Source: a bacterium (lineage in GTDB: Bacteria; Actinomycetota; Acidimicrobiia; Spongiisociales; ZC4RG35). Taken from it: 35,518 nucleotides of DNA. The DNA is taken from the NCBI GenBank assembly GCA_024638655.1, contig JAHEJW010000022.1, positions 1 to 35,518 on the forward strand, read 5' to 3'. The notes beneath the pieces were generated by a model. That model did not search any database. It was given only the letters and a program-made list of their open reading frames with translations, and was not told the DNA's origin. The position numbers were made by a program, and so were the translations under genes. Positions within the stretch are counted from its first letter, which is position 1, and every line of letters starts with the position of its first letter. Positions 7,334 through 14,689 of this stretch are shown one piece after another.

Positions 7334-8880
7334 TGGGGGCCGTTGCCGTGCTTCTTCGGCGGAAGGGACTCTCGCTTCGTTCGAAGCATATCCATCGCTT
7401 TCACCAGCTTCACTCTGGTCATTCGAGGCTCGATCACCTCGTCGACGAGACCGAGTTCTGCGGCGCGATAGGGGTTGTTGAAGCGAGCCTCGTAGTCGGC
7501 AATCAGCTGCTCTCTTCTCCCCTCAGAGTCCTTGGACGCCGCAAGTTCCCGACGGTGGATGATGTTGACCGCACCCTGGGCACCCATCACAGCGATCTCG
7601 GCCGAGGGCCAGGCGAAGACGAGGTCCGCGCGGATGCCCCGTGCGTTCATGACGAGGTACGCCCCTCCATATGCCTTCCTCGTTATGACGCTGATTCGGG
7701 GAACCGTCGCTTCACAGTATGCGTATAGGAGCTTGGCACCATGACGAATTATGCCGCCGTGCTCTTGATCGACCCCGGGGAGGAAGCCGGGAACGTCGAC
7801 GAAGGTCAACAATGGGATGTTGAAGGCGTCGCAGAATCGAACGAAACGCGCTCCCTTCTCCGATGCTGTGATATCGAGTGTTCCGGCCAGAACCGCCGGC
7901 TGATTGGCCACAACCCCAACCGTATTGCCGTCGAGGCGGCCGAACCCCACGATGATGTTCTGGGCCCATCGTTCATGGACCTCGAAGAACTCGCCTTCGT
8001 CGAGCACCGTCTCGATGACCGTCTTCATGTCATAAGGCTGATTGGCTGAGTCGGGGATGATCGAGTCGAGTGAGTCGTCGAGCCGGTCGGCGAGATCCGT
8101 CGGCGCGTAGTAGGGAGGAAGCTCCATGTTGTTCCGGGGTAGGAACGACAGGAGGTACCTGACGGCCTCGAGGGCGTCTCTGCCCGTGGGGTAGACGAAG
8201 TGAGTCACACCTGACCTGGATGCATGTGCGTCGGCGCCGCCGAGCTCCTCCATCGTGACGTCCTCACCGGTCACAGTCTTGATGACGTCAGGCCCGGTTA
8301 TGAACATATGCGAGGTTTGGTCTACTTGAAACACGAAGTCGGTCAGAGCGGGGGAGTAGACAGCGCCTCCGGCGCAGGGGCCCATGATCACCGATATCTG
8401 CGGTATCACTCCCGATGCCCTCACATTGCGCTCGAAGATCCTTCCGTACCCATCGAGCGAGCCGACGCCTTCCTGAATGCGTGCGCCGCCGGAGTCCTTG
8501 AGACCGACAACTGGTGCCCCGGTGTCAAGAGCGAGATCGAGGATCTTGCAGATCTTGTCGGCTACGACCGTGCCGAGGCTTCCCCCGAAGACCGTGAAGT
8601 CTTCGGCGAATACGAAGACCGGTCTCCCGTCGACTGTCCCATGCCCCGTGACCACGGCATCTCCAAGTGGCTTCTTGTCCTCGATGCCGAAACCGGCCGA
8701 TTGGTGTCGTACGAATTGGTCGACCTCTTGGAAAGACCCCTTGTCGAGGAGCGCTTCGAGCCGCTCTCGGGCGGTGAGCTTGCCCGCCTCGTGCTGACGG
8801 GCCACCGCTCGCTGGGTCCCCGCGTGCATGGCTTCGTCGCGAAGTCGGCGTAACTCTTCGATTCGCGCTTCGGTGCCCAA
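7330..8880 (-). CDS. accB: Acyl-CoA carboxylase beta subunit (carboxyltransferase)
   Basis: A 516-residue carboxyltransferase of the propionyl/acetyl-CoA carboxylase beta family (also named pccB or accD in actinobacteria). The start region EARIEELRRLRDEA, followed by KLTARERLEALLD, is typical. The N half carries the acyl-CoA oxyanion region (GPCAGGAVYSPALTDF) and the C half the carboxybiotin site (GGAYLVMNARG, then PSAEIAVMGAQGAVNI). The frame stays open upstream for another 133 codons, but that extension is low-complexity, antisense to birA, and unlike the family. I therefore place the start at TTG 8878-8880, preceded by GGAGGAG four bases earlier; the resulting length fits the family. It leads a two-gene operon with the alpha subunit (4-bp overlap). 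Only 43 bp separate it from divergent birA, so the two promoters must be interleaved. Confidence 0.93.
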   Translation of the reverse strand: MGTEARIEELRRLRDEAMHAGTQRAVARQHEAGKLTARERLEALLDKGSFQEVDQFVRHQSAGFGIEDKKPLGDAVVTGHGTVDGRPVFVFAEDFTVFGGSLGTVVADKICKILDLALDTGAPVVGLKDSGGARIQEGVGSLDGYGRIFERNVRASGVIPQISVIMGPCAGGAVYSPALTDFVFQVDQTSHMFITGPDVIKTVTGEDVTMEELGGADAHASRSGVTHFVYPTGRDALEAVRYLLSFLPRNNMELPPYYAPTDLADRLDDSLDSIIPDSANQPYDMKTVIETVLDEGEFFEVHERWAQNIIVGFGRLDGNTVGVVANQPAVLAGTLDITASEKGARFVRFCDAFNIPLLTFVDVPGFLPGVDQEHGGIIRHGAKLLYAYCEATVPRISVITRKAYGGAYLVMNARGIRADLVFAWPSAEIAVMGAQGAVNIIHRRELAASKDSEGRREQLIADYEARFNNPYRAAELGLVDEVIEPRMTRVKLVKAMDMLRTKRESLPPKKHGNGPQ

Positions 8881-8923
8881 GACTCCTCCGTATTCTCTGT
8901 TTTGAGACTCGCCCGAGAACGAG

Positions 8924-9583
8924 ATGGCTACACCATATTTGCAGCTTCGCTTTGACACGGTCCCTTCTACACAGGACCTGGCCCGGGAACGCTTCGAGAG
9001 ACTCCCGGTCCTGGTCCAGGCAACTGCCCAGAGTGAGGGGAGAGGTCGCTCAGGCTCCGCCTGGCTGAATGCCGATCGCGCCCTCGCAGCGTCGTTGGCC
9101 GTCATGGTTTCGACCTCCGATCGGCGGCCGTTCTCGCTCATGGCTGGAGTCGCGGCAACAAGGGCGACTAAGGACACGATGCTCAAGTGGCCAAACGACG
9201 TGCTTCTGGGAAGGTTGAAGGTGGGTGGCATTCTCGTTGAGCGAAGCGGTGATCTGATTCTCATCGGGTTGGGACTCAATCTCTGGTGGCAGGATCCCCC
9301 GGCCGGTGCATCGGCGCTCTACGAGGTCGATCCGGGAGCCGAGCGTCATGCCGAGATCGGTGGTCTCTGGGCTGCGGAGTTGATGCGTCTTCTCGACGGT
9401 GATGGCTGGCCGCTCGACGAGTACAGGACGCAGAGCGCCACGCTCGGCGAGAAGGTCGAATGGGAGCCGGGCGGTTCGGGCACGGCGGTCGACATATCAG
9501 CGGATGGCGGCTTGGTGGTGGAGCTCGACGATGGGGAGCGAAGAACTCTCTTCTCGGGCGCCGTCAGGCACCTTCGTCATTGA
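8924..9583 (+). CDS. birA: Biotin--[acetyl-CoA-carboxylase] ligase
   Basis: A 219-residue biotin protein ligase. It has the biotin/ATP loop SEGRGRSGSAW (37-47; the canonical form is GRGRxGR), the KWPNDVLL motif (88-95) and KVGGILVE (99-106), then GLGLN. A small SH3-like C-terminal domain follows (about residues 170-219). The enzyme makes biotinyl-AMP and transfers biotin to a Lys in an AMKM motif, here most plausibly Lys542 of the alpha carboxylase encoded divergently. There is no N-terminal helix-turn-helix, so unlike E. coli BirA it is unlikely to repress transcription. Its 3' end is 6 bp from the convergent ugd stop. The pairing of birA with acc genes is conserved in actinobacteria. Confidence 0.92.
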   Translation: MATPYLQLRFDTVPSTQDLARERFERLPVLVQATAQSEGRGRSGSAWLNADRALAASLAVMVSTSDRRPFSLMAGVAATRATKDTMLKWPNDVLLGRLKVGGILVERSGDLILIGLGLNLWWQDPPAGASALYEVDPGAERHAEIGGLWAAELMRLLDGDGWPLDEYRTQSATLGEKVEWEPGGSGTAVDISADGGLVVELDDGERRTLFSGAVRHLRH

Positions 9584-9589
9584 ACACGA

Positions 9590-10864
9590 TCAGGCCCGCG
9601 GTCGCCCCAGCCCCCAGTAGTCCAAACCGGCCGCTCGCACTGCCTTGGGGTCGAGGAGGTTGCGAGCGTCGACGATCCGATATCCCTTCATTGCCCTAGC
9701 GACCTCGACCAAGTCGATAGTCCCAAATTCAGGCCACTCGGTTGCGATCAGCAACACGTCGGCGTCTCGGGTGGCTTCGACGGGATCGTCCACCATCGGA
9801 ATCAGATCGGTTGCGGCTTCCGGGTCGTATCCGATGACCTCGGCGCCATCGGCGACGAGAATCTCGGCGATCCTCAGAGCGGGCGACTCTCTGACGTCGT
9901 CGGTCCCTGCTTTGAATGCCACGCCCCACAAGGCGATGCGGCGGCGATGGAGCCCCCCACCCGCGGCCTGCCGTACTTTCTCCGCAACGCGGAATCGCTG
10001 GGCCTCGTCGGCCTCGATCACGGCCCGGAGGAGGTCGAACTTGTAGCCGGCGTCTTCGGCGACACCGATGAGAGCGGCGGTGTCTTTGGGGAAACACGAG
10101 CCTCCATATCCAGGGCCCGGTTGGAGGAAGTGAGGGCCGATCCGGTGATCGAGACCCATGCCCTCGATCACGTCGAGCACGTCGGCTCCGACTGCCTCGG
10201 CGACATTGGCCAGGGTGTTGACGAAGGTGAGGCGAGCCGCGAGGTAAGAGTTGGAGGCGTATTTGATCATCTCTGCGGACGTGGGGTCGGTCTTGACCAG
10301 CTTGGGGTCGAGCGTTCGGTACAGATCTGCGACCAGGTCGGCGTCGGCCTCTTCGTATGCCCCGACCACGATCCGGTCGGGTTCGAGGAAGTCTTCGACC
10401 GCACGACCCTCACGGAGAAACTCCGGATGGGACACGATCCGGGCCGGGCTCCCCAAGTCGGCGAGGCGCTTGCGCAACTCGGCGACTGTCCCAGGAGGCA
10501 CGGTTGACTTCACCACGAAAACGGAGTCTTCGCCTACCTCTGTGGCCAGCTCCTCGATCACGTCGTGAATGAAGCGGAGGTCGGCTCTCCCGTCTGCGCC
10601 TTCGGGTGTCGGTAGGCACAAAAAGACGAGGCGAGCACCCTCCACCGCCACCTTGTTGGACTTGTGAAAGCTGATGAGGTCGCGGTCGACGGCTCTGGTG
10701 AGCAGGTCCGGGAGACCATGCTCGAAGATGGGCACTTCGCCGTTCTCGAGTCGTTCCACCCTCTTCTCGTCTGCCTCCCCGAGACGAACGCGATGTCCCA
10801 GGTGAGTCAGACCGCCCGCGGTGACCAGCCCGACGTACCCCGCTCCGATTACTGCGACTTCCAT
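9590..10864 (-). CDS. ugd: UDP-glucose 6-dehydrogenase
   Basis: A 424-residue nucleotide-sugar dehydrogenase that oxidises UDP-glucose to UDP-glucuronate with two NAD+. Visible are the N-terminal Rossmann motif GAGYVGLVT (7-15), CLPTPEGADG, VKSTVPPGT (118-126) and SHPEFLREG. The central dimerisation helix begins KYASNSYLAARL, and the catalytic Cys257 lies in GYGGSCFPKDT. The C-terminal UDP-binding domain has GVAFKAGTDDVRESPAL. The start is the ATG at 10862-10864, giving MEVAVIGAGYVG; the frame is open 23 codons further but that sequence overlaps the upstream gene's end and is unlike the family. It follows the LCP-family gene on the same strand after 34 bp, suggesting an operon for uronate-containing envelope polysaccharide. 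A UDP-N-acetylmannosamine dehydrogenase is less likely, given the FVNT and KDTAAL context. Confidence 0.92.
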   Translation of the reverse strand: MEVAVIGAGYVGLVTAGGLTHLGHRVRLGEADEKRVERLENGEVPIFEHGLPDLLTRAVDRDLISFHKSNKVAVEGARLVFLCLPTPEGADGRADLRFIHDVIEELATEVGEDSVFVVKSTVPPGTVAELRKRLADLGSPARIVSHPEFLREGRAVEDFLEPDRIVVGAYEEADADLVADLYRTLDPKLVKTDPTSAEMIKYASNSYLAARLTFVNTLANVAEAVGADVLDVIEGMGLDHRIGPHFLQPGPGYGGSCFPKDTAALIGVAEDAGYKFDLLRAVIEADEAQRFRVAEKVRQAAGGGLHRRRIALWGVAFKAGTDDVRESPALRIAEILVADGAEVIGYDPEAATDLIPMVDDPVEATRDADVLLIATEWPEFGTIDLVEVARAMKGYRIVDARNLLDPKAVRAAGLDYWGLGRPRA

Positions 10865-10898
10865 GTACCCAAGACTCCGTGCTACCGGCTGTCGCGCC

Positions 10899-12167
10899 TC
10901 ATGGCGCGTCTCCTCCGACGATGACCACCGCATCGTGACTGTTATCGACAGATCCGTGCTCTACTACACCAAAACCGAGTGCGGAGATGACCTCGTCCCC
11001 ATCGTCGCTTCCCTCCGGGATGACGATAGTGGTCTGGTCGTAGTCTTTCCGCTCGGCGTCTCCGACGGAAGCGATCACGAACCCCTCAGCCTCTAGCCGC
11101 TCGGCCATTGCCGCCGCAGCGCCTGCCACACCATTGCCATTCAGGACCCGTATCCGGATCGGCTGATTCGAGACCTGCTGACCCGCCTTGAAAGCCTCCA
11201 GTGTGGCGGTCGCCTCCGGTTCTTGACGGACGACCACCGACTTCCCTTCGATAGTCGTGAGTCTCACAGGCAGGGTTTCTCCTTCGATTCCACCGGTGAG
11301 AATCCCTTTGAAGTCCCAAAAGAGCTGAGCGACAGATGCTTCGGCCAGGCCGGAGTCGATGGTCGTGTGCCGTGCCATGGCCGAGGCGATCGAACCTGCC
11401 TCCGCGATCGAAGACGGGCTCTTCAACCCCGAGACGATCGCTCCAAGGACCTCCCTCTGGCGAGCGGTGCGACCTATGTCGTTGGCGTCGACGCTGACCC
11501 ACGACCCGTTCTGCAATTCCTGGTAGTGGCGCGATCTGGCATATGCCAGAGCCATCTTGCCGTCGATTAGCTCGGTTCCGGCAGGCACATCGAGGCCCGA
11601 GTTCGCGTCTCGGGCGGCGTTGGGAAAGGAAATCTCGATACCCCCCAGCTCGTCGACCATCTCTCTGAAACCGACGAAGTCGATCTCGACGTAATGGTTG
11701 ACCGCCACTCCCAAGTTCTGCTTGATGGTCTCGACCATCAGTGAAGGGCCCCCGAAGGCGTAGGCGGCGTTGATGCGGTTGCTCCCGTGGCCCGGGATCT
11801 CCACCCATAGATCTCTCGGGATACTGAGAATCCGCGCATTGGAGCTCTGCTGATCGAGCTTCACCAGCATGATGACGTCTCCTCTGGCGCCCCCTACGGC
11901 ACCGAAGTTGGTCAGATCGTTGAGTCCCTCCCTCGAATCTGATCCCACCAAGAGGAAGGTGAGAGTTCCCCCTTCTGCCTGGTCGAGAACGCCGGACACC
12001 TCGCTGTTGGTGTCGGCGGTGGCGAGGACCGAGCTTCCGGTCCTGATCGCCCATAGGACGGCGAGGATCGCCACGTTGGCGATCACCAGCGCCGAGATGA
12101 CGGTTATCTTCAACCATCGGGGCATGCCACGGCGCGTGGAAGAGGATTCGGGGGTGGTGGTAGACAT
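10899..12167 (-). CDS. LytR-CpsA-Psr (LCP) family glycopolymer transferase with LytR_C domain
   Basis: A 422-residue membrane-anchored protein: a short cytoplasmic tail, one transmembrane helix (about 18-41) and an extracellular LCP domain (about 66-260). LCP signatures are GSDSRE (75-80), the acidic GARGDVIMLV segment (93-102), SIPRDLWVEIPG (115-126) with RINAAYAFGG (131-140), YARSRH (209-214) and the DIGRTARQREV segment (230-240). The C-terminal part (about 335-418) is a LytR_C domain starting at RIRVLNGNG. LCP enzymes move glycopolymers from undecaprenyl-phosphate carriers to peptidoglycan; in mycobacteria they attach arabinogalactan. The neighbouring ugd, and the glycosyltransferases further on, fit a role in fixing a uronate-containing polymer to the wall. 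It is divergent from the hydrolase gene with about 100 bp between starts. Confidence 0.92.
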   Translation of the reverse strand: MSTTTPESSSTRRGMPRWLKITVISALVIANVAILAVLWAIRTGSSVLATADTNSEVSGVLDQAEGGTLTFLLVGSDSREGLNDLTNFGAVGGARGDVIMLVKLDQQSSNARILSIPRDLWVEIPGHGSNRINAAYAFGGPSLMVETIKQNLGVAVNHYVEIDFVGFREMVDELGGIEISFPNAARDANSGLDVPAGTELIDGKMALAYARSRHYQELQNGSWVSVDANDIGRTARQREVLGAIVSGLKSPSSIAEAGSIASAMARHTTIDSGLAEASVAQLFWDFKGILTGGIEGETLPVRLTTIEGKSVVVRQEPEATATLEAFKAGQQVSNQPIRIRVLNGNGVAGAAAAMAERLEAEGFVIASVGDAERKDYDQTTIVIPEGSDDGDEVISALGFGVVEHGSVDNSHDAVVIVGGDAP

Positions 12168-12253
12168 CGGCGTTTCGACGTCTGCAGAGTAGCTGTGGTT
12201 CCCGCGAAACCTGTCATCTATGAAGCGCCCGGCGAGTTATTGTCTCGGCCAGA

Positions 12254-12260
12254 AAGGAGG
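12254..12260 (+). promoter_or_regulatory. Strong ribosome binding site that sets a TTG start
   Basis: AAGGAGG, a near-perfect Shine-Dalgarno match, ends seven bases before TTG 12268. An in-frame ATG at 12220 lies upstream of it with no such site, and the residues between resemble nothing in the hydrolase family, so the TTG is the preferred start. Confidence 0.75.
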
Positions 12261-12267
12261 AGCCGGC

Positions 12268-13005
12268 TTGGCAGTGTTAGCCCACGAGGGGACCTATCCG
12301 ATCTTGTACGGCTCATGGCCGATTCCGGTCGGGGCCCAGCATCGCCTCGGCTATATCGCGAGGCCGGACGAGGCCGGGAGATTTCCCGTCGTCTTCGTGA
12401 TACAAGACATCAATGGACTGAACAGCTTCGAGAAGGACCTGTGCCGGCGGCTCGCTCGCCGTGGCTTTGCGGCTGTCGCACTGGACCTCTACCGAAGCGG
12501 AGACGACCCCATCGAGTCCTACAGCCGGCTAACCGACGCTCGAGCACTGGCCGATCTCGACGAACTCCACGAGTTCGTGGTCTCCGACGACGTGGATTGG
12601 AACGTTTCCGGTGATGTGGGGATCTTGGGGACCGACGTCGGCGGACGCTTTGGCCTGATCGCCGCGGCCAATCGCGACTGGGTCAAGTCGCTGGTCGTGG
12701 CCTATACCCCGTTGACCGGTGACGAGGATCGAGACGAGCAGGTAGCGAGCTATCTCGACCACCTCCCGGTTCCGGTCCTCGGCCTATACGGTGCCGACGA
12801 CGAATTGATCGCAGCTGAGACGGTGGATGAGGCTCAGCGTCGAAACGAGCATGGCCAGTGGCTCTTGTACGCCGAGGCCGGGCATGCCTTCCTGGATATC
12901 GACCACGCTGGTTTCGTTCAGGCTGCTGCCGACGACGCTTTTGCGCGAATAGCCGCGTTCTTCGAAGCGACTTTGGACGAGCGCTTGGTCGAGAACCTCG
13001 GCTGA
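12268..13005 (+). CDS. Dienelactone hydrolase-family alpha/beta hydrolase with Asp at the nucleophile position
   Basis: A 245-residue cytoplasmic alpha/beta hydrolase with the layout of dienelactone hydrolases: VVFVIQDINGLN (oxyanion strand, 41-52), RRGFAAVALDLY (64-75), GILGTDVGGRFGLIAAA (118-134), LGLYGADDE (171-179; catalytic acid) and AGHAFLD (204-210; catalytic His206). The surprise is the elbow. Family members usually read GFCxGG with a nucleophilic Cys, whereas here it reads GTDVGG with Asp123. Asp at this place is used by haloalkane dehalogenases and epoxide hydrolases, but it could also mean lost hydrolase activity. The natural substrate is unknown. It stands alone between a divergent LCP gene and convergent cofE, ending in a shared hairpin. 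Confidence 0.8.
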   Translation: MAVLAHEGTYPILYGSWPIPVGAQHRLGYIARPDEAGRFPVVFVIQDINGLNSFEKDLCRRLARRGFAAVALDLYRSGDDPIESYSRLTDARALADLDELHEFVVSDDVDWNVSGDVGILGTDVGGRFGLIAAANRDWVKSLVVAYTPLTGDEDRDEQVASYLDHLPVPVLGLYGADDELIAAETVDEAQRRNEHGQWLLYAEAGHAFLDIDHAGFVQAAADDAFARIAAFFEATLDERLVENLG

Positions 13006-13027
13006 GATGGCCGTGCCAGGACTCAGC
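13001..13027. terminator. Hairpin joining two convergent stop codons
   Basis: GCTGAG (13001-13006) pairs with CTCAGC (13022-13027), and an inner TGGC (13008-13011) pairs with GCCA (13015-13018). The TGA of the hydrolase lies in one arm and the TGA of cofE in the other. The stem is short with no T tract, so it is a modest bidirectional terminator candidate. Confidence 0.5.
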
Positions 13028-13721
13028 GAAAAAGATCTTCGCCGACCGGCCTGATCAGGTCGCTGCCCCTTCCTTCGCCTCTGGGTCCTTCGTACCCCCT
13101 TATGAGTGCAGCAGGAATGCCCGCGGCCTTACCCATGACCAAATCGGCGGCGGAGGCCAGTTCATCAGCGACAGCGACTTCGGTCGCGTCCAACCGATAT
13201 CCGGTCCAGTCCTCGGTGCCGACCAGATCGAGGATGGGGAGTAGGCCGGAAACCCCGATTGCCACATCGGTGAGCCCCTTCCGCCATGGGCGCCCGAATG
13301 TGTCGGAGATGATCACCGGCAAGTCCAATCCCAGCTTTGGCCGCAGTTTCATCCTGATCCGATGTGCAGAACGATCGGGGTCCTCGGGCAGCAGCACCAG
13401 CGTCCCCGGGTCTGCGTTCGAGCGGTCGACACCCGCATTGGCACAGATGAACCCGTGTGCGGTCTCGGCGATGATGAGAGGGCCCCGGCGACGCACGATC
13501 GCCGTGGCGAGATCCTCGACTACTTGCTGTTTGAAGGCCTCTTCCTCGCCTTCGATGGGAACGACTGCTCCCTCGGCTTTCGACACGATCTTGTGAGTCA
13601 CCACGAGAACATCACCGTCGACCGGCCGGATGGTCTGGAGAGCGGGAATGAGAACCGAGGCTATGTCTTCGCCCTGTCTCACCTCGCCGATACCGATGAG
13701 CGGATGGACCTCCAAGGTCAT
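13023..13721 (-). CDS. cofE: Coenzyme F420-0:L-glutamate ligase
   Basis: A 232-residue GTP-dependent ligase that adds gamma-linked glutamates to F420-0. Diagnostic segments are VTHKIVSKAEG (41-51), CANAGVDRSN (93-102), ISDTFGRPWR (138-147) followed by LTDVAIGVSG, and a C-terminal AADLVMGKAAGIPAALIRG. In mycobacteria the equivalent FbiB carries an extra C-terminal FMN/nitroreductase-like domain that reduces dehydro-F420-0; this protein is only the ligase part, as in archaeal CofE. The ATG overlaps the cofD stop by 4 bp, so both are made from one mRNA, cofD first. No separate nitroreductase-like gene for the reduction step is in the window. Confidence 0.93.
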   Translation of the reverse strand: MTLEVHPLIGIGEVRQGEDIASVLIPALQTIRPVDGDVLVVTHKIVSKAEGAVVPIEGEEEAFKQQVVEDLATAIVRRRGPLIIAETAHGFICANAGVDRSNADPGTLVLLPEDPDRSAHRIRMKLRPKLGLDLPVIISDTFGRPWRKGLTDVAIGVSGLLPILDLVGTEDWTGYRLDATEVAVADELASAADLVMGKAAGIPAALIRGYEGPRGEGRGSDLIRPVGEDLFR

Positions 13722-14626
13722 GCTTCGACCAGGTGCGCGGCCAGCCGAGCTGCCGCATCAACTGTCCCGATGAGGGTCTGGAATGTGGTGACCTCGACCT
13801 CGGCGATCGTGGCCAGATCCTCCGAATCGTCGAAGTGGACCACGAGCCGGTCGATGATCCCATCGTAGGCCTTGACCACACCGGCATTGCCTGGCGGGAG
13901 GCCCAGCGAGGCCATCACTTTGTCCGCCGGGCCTTTCAGAGCCCGGCTGCCCACGAGGGGACTGACGCCTACCACGTTCGAGTGCCGACGGACAGCCTTC
14001 TCGATGTCTTCAACTGCCAGAATCGGCCAGATCGACAGCGGAGGGTTCGAGGGACCTACCACTACGAGATCGGCCGACTCGATGGCGTCGATCACGCCCG
14101 CAGAAGGTCTCGCATCACGTGCACCGGTGTACCGAACCTCCTCCACCCGATCCTCATGAGACCGGATGACGAAGTACTCCTGAAATGAGATCCATCCATC
14201 CACTGGGACCTTGACTTCGGTCGCGAGCCGGTCATCGGTCGAGGGGATGAGGAGTGCAGCTATCCCGAAGGCATTCGAGATGTCTTGGGTCACTTCGGAC
14301 AGCCGGTCGCCCCTTGCCAGCCTTTCGGTCCTGTAGATGTTCAGGGCGAGGTCGAGATCGCCGAGTTGGAATCTGTTGTCCACACCGAATCGGGCGAGCT
14401 CCTCATTGACCGTGAACGTGTCGCCCATCCGCCCCCAACCCTGCGGCCCTTCCAACCCGGCCAGCATGTAGGTGACGGTGTCCAAGTCGGGGGAGACGTG
14501 CAGTCCGTGCACCTGGTCATCATCACCGACGTTGACGATCATGGTGAGCTCGACTCCGGGCAGACGAGCAAAACCTCGTGCGAGGCGAGCTCCGCCCACT
14601 CCACCGGATAGTTCAACGACTCTCAA
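13718..14626 (-). CDS. cofD: 2-phospho-L-lactate (or phosphoenolpyruvate) transferase of F420 synthesis
   Basis: A 302-residue CofD/FbiA protein that joins the activated lactyl or enolpyruvyl phosphate to the deazaflavin Fo, giving F420-0 or its dehydro form. It opens with the classic VVELSGGVGGARLARG nucleotide-binding start. It then has IVNVGDDDQVHGLHVSPDLDTV, the GDLDLA segment, VVVGPSNPPLSIWPIL and GVSPLVGSRALKGPADKVMASLG. Length and motifs match the family throughout. It is the first gene of a two-gene operon with cofE and is divergent from the large glycosyltransferase gene, with about 63 bp between starts. The activating enzyme (CofC/FbiD) and the Fo synthase (CofG/CofH, FbiC) are not in the window, so the pathway must be completed elsewhere. 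Confidence 0.94.
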   Translation of the reverse strand: MRVVELSGGVGGARLARGFARLPGVELTMIVNVGDDDQVHGLHVSPDLDTVTYMLAGLEGPQGWGRMGDTFTVNEELARFGVDNRFQLGDLDLALNIYRTERLARGDRLSEVTQDISNAFGIAALLIPSTDDRLATEVKVPVDGWISFQEYFVIRSHEDRVEEVRYTGARDARPSAGVIDAIESADLVVVGPSNPPLSIWPILAVEDIEKAVRRHSNVVGVSPLVGSRALKGPADKVMASLGLPPGNAGVVKAYDGIIDRLVVHFDDSEDLATIAEVEVTTFQTLIGTVDAAARLAAHLVEA

Positions 14627-14689
14627 ACACCCTCCTGTCCCACCGTTCCAGGGCCGCGGATATTGCTCAGCGTCCCTGAGGTGTCCACA

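Noticed and set aside
8224-8853. 209-codon plus-strand frame over the carboxyltransferase gene
   Set aside because: Antisense to strongly conserved catalytic segments; no start context and no family resemblance.
8881-9279. 133-residue N-terminal extension of the acyl-CoA carboxylase beta subunit
   Set aside because: It is antisense to the conserved birA motifs, unlike any carboxyltransferase N-terminus, and a TTG with a good ribosome binding site gives a family-length protein.
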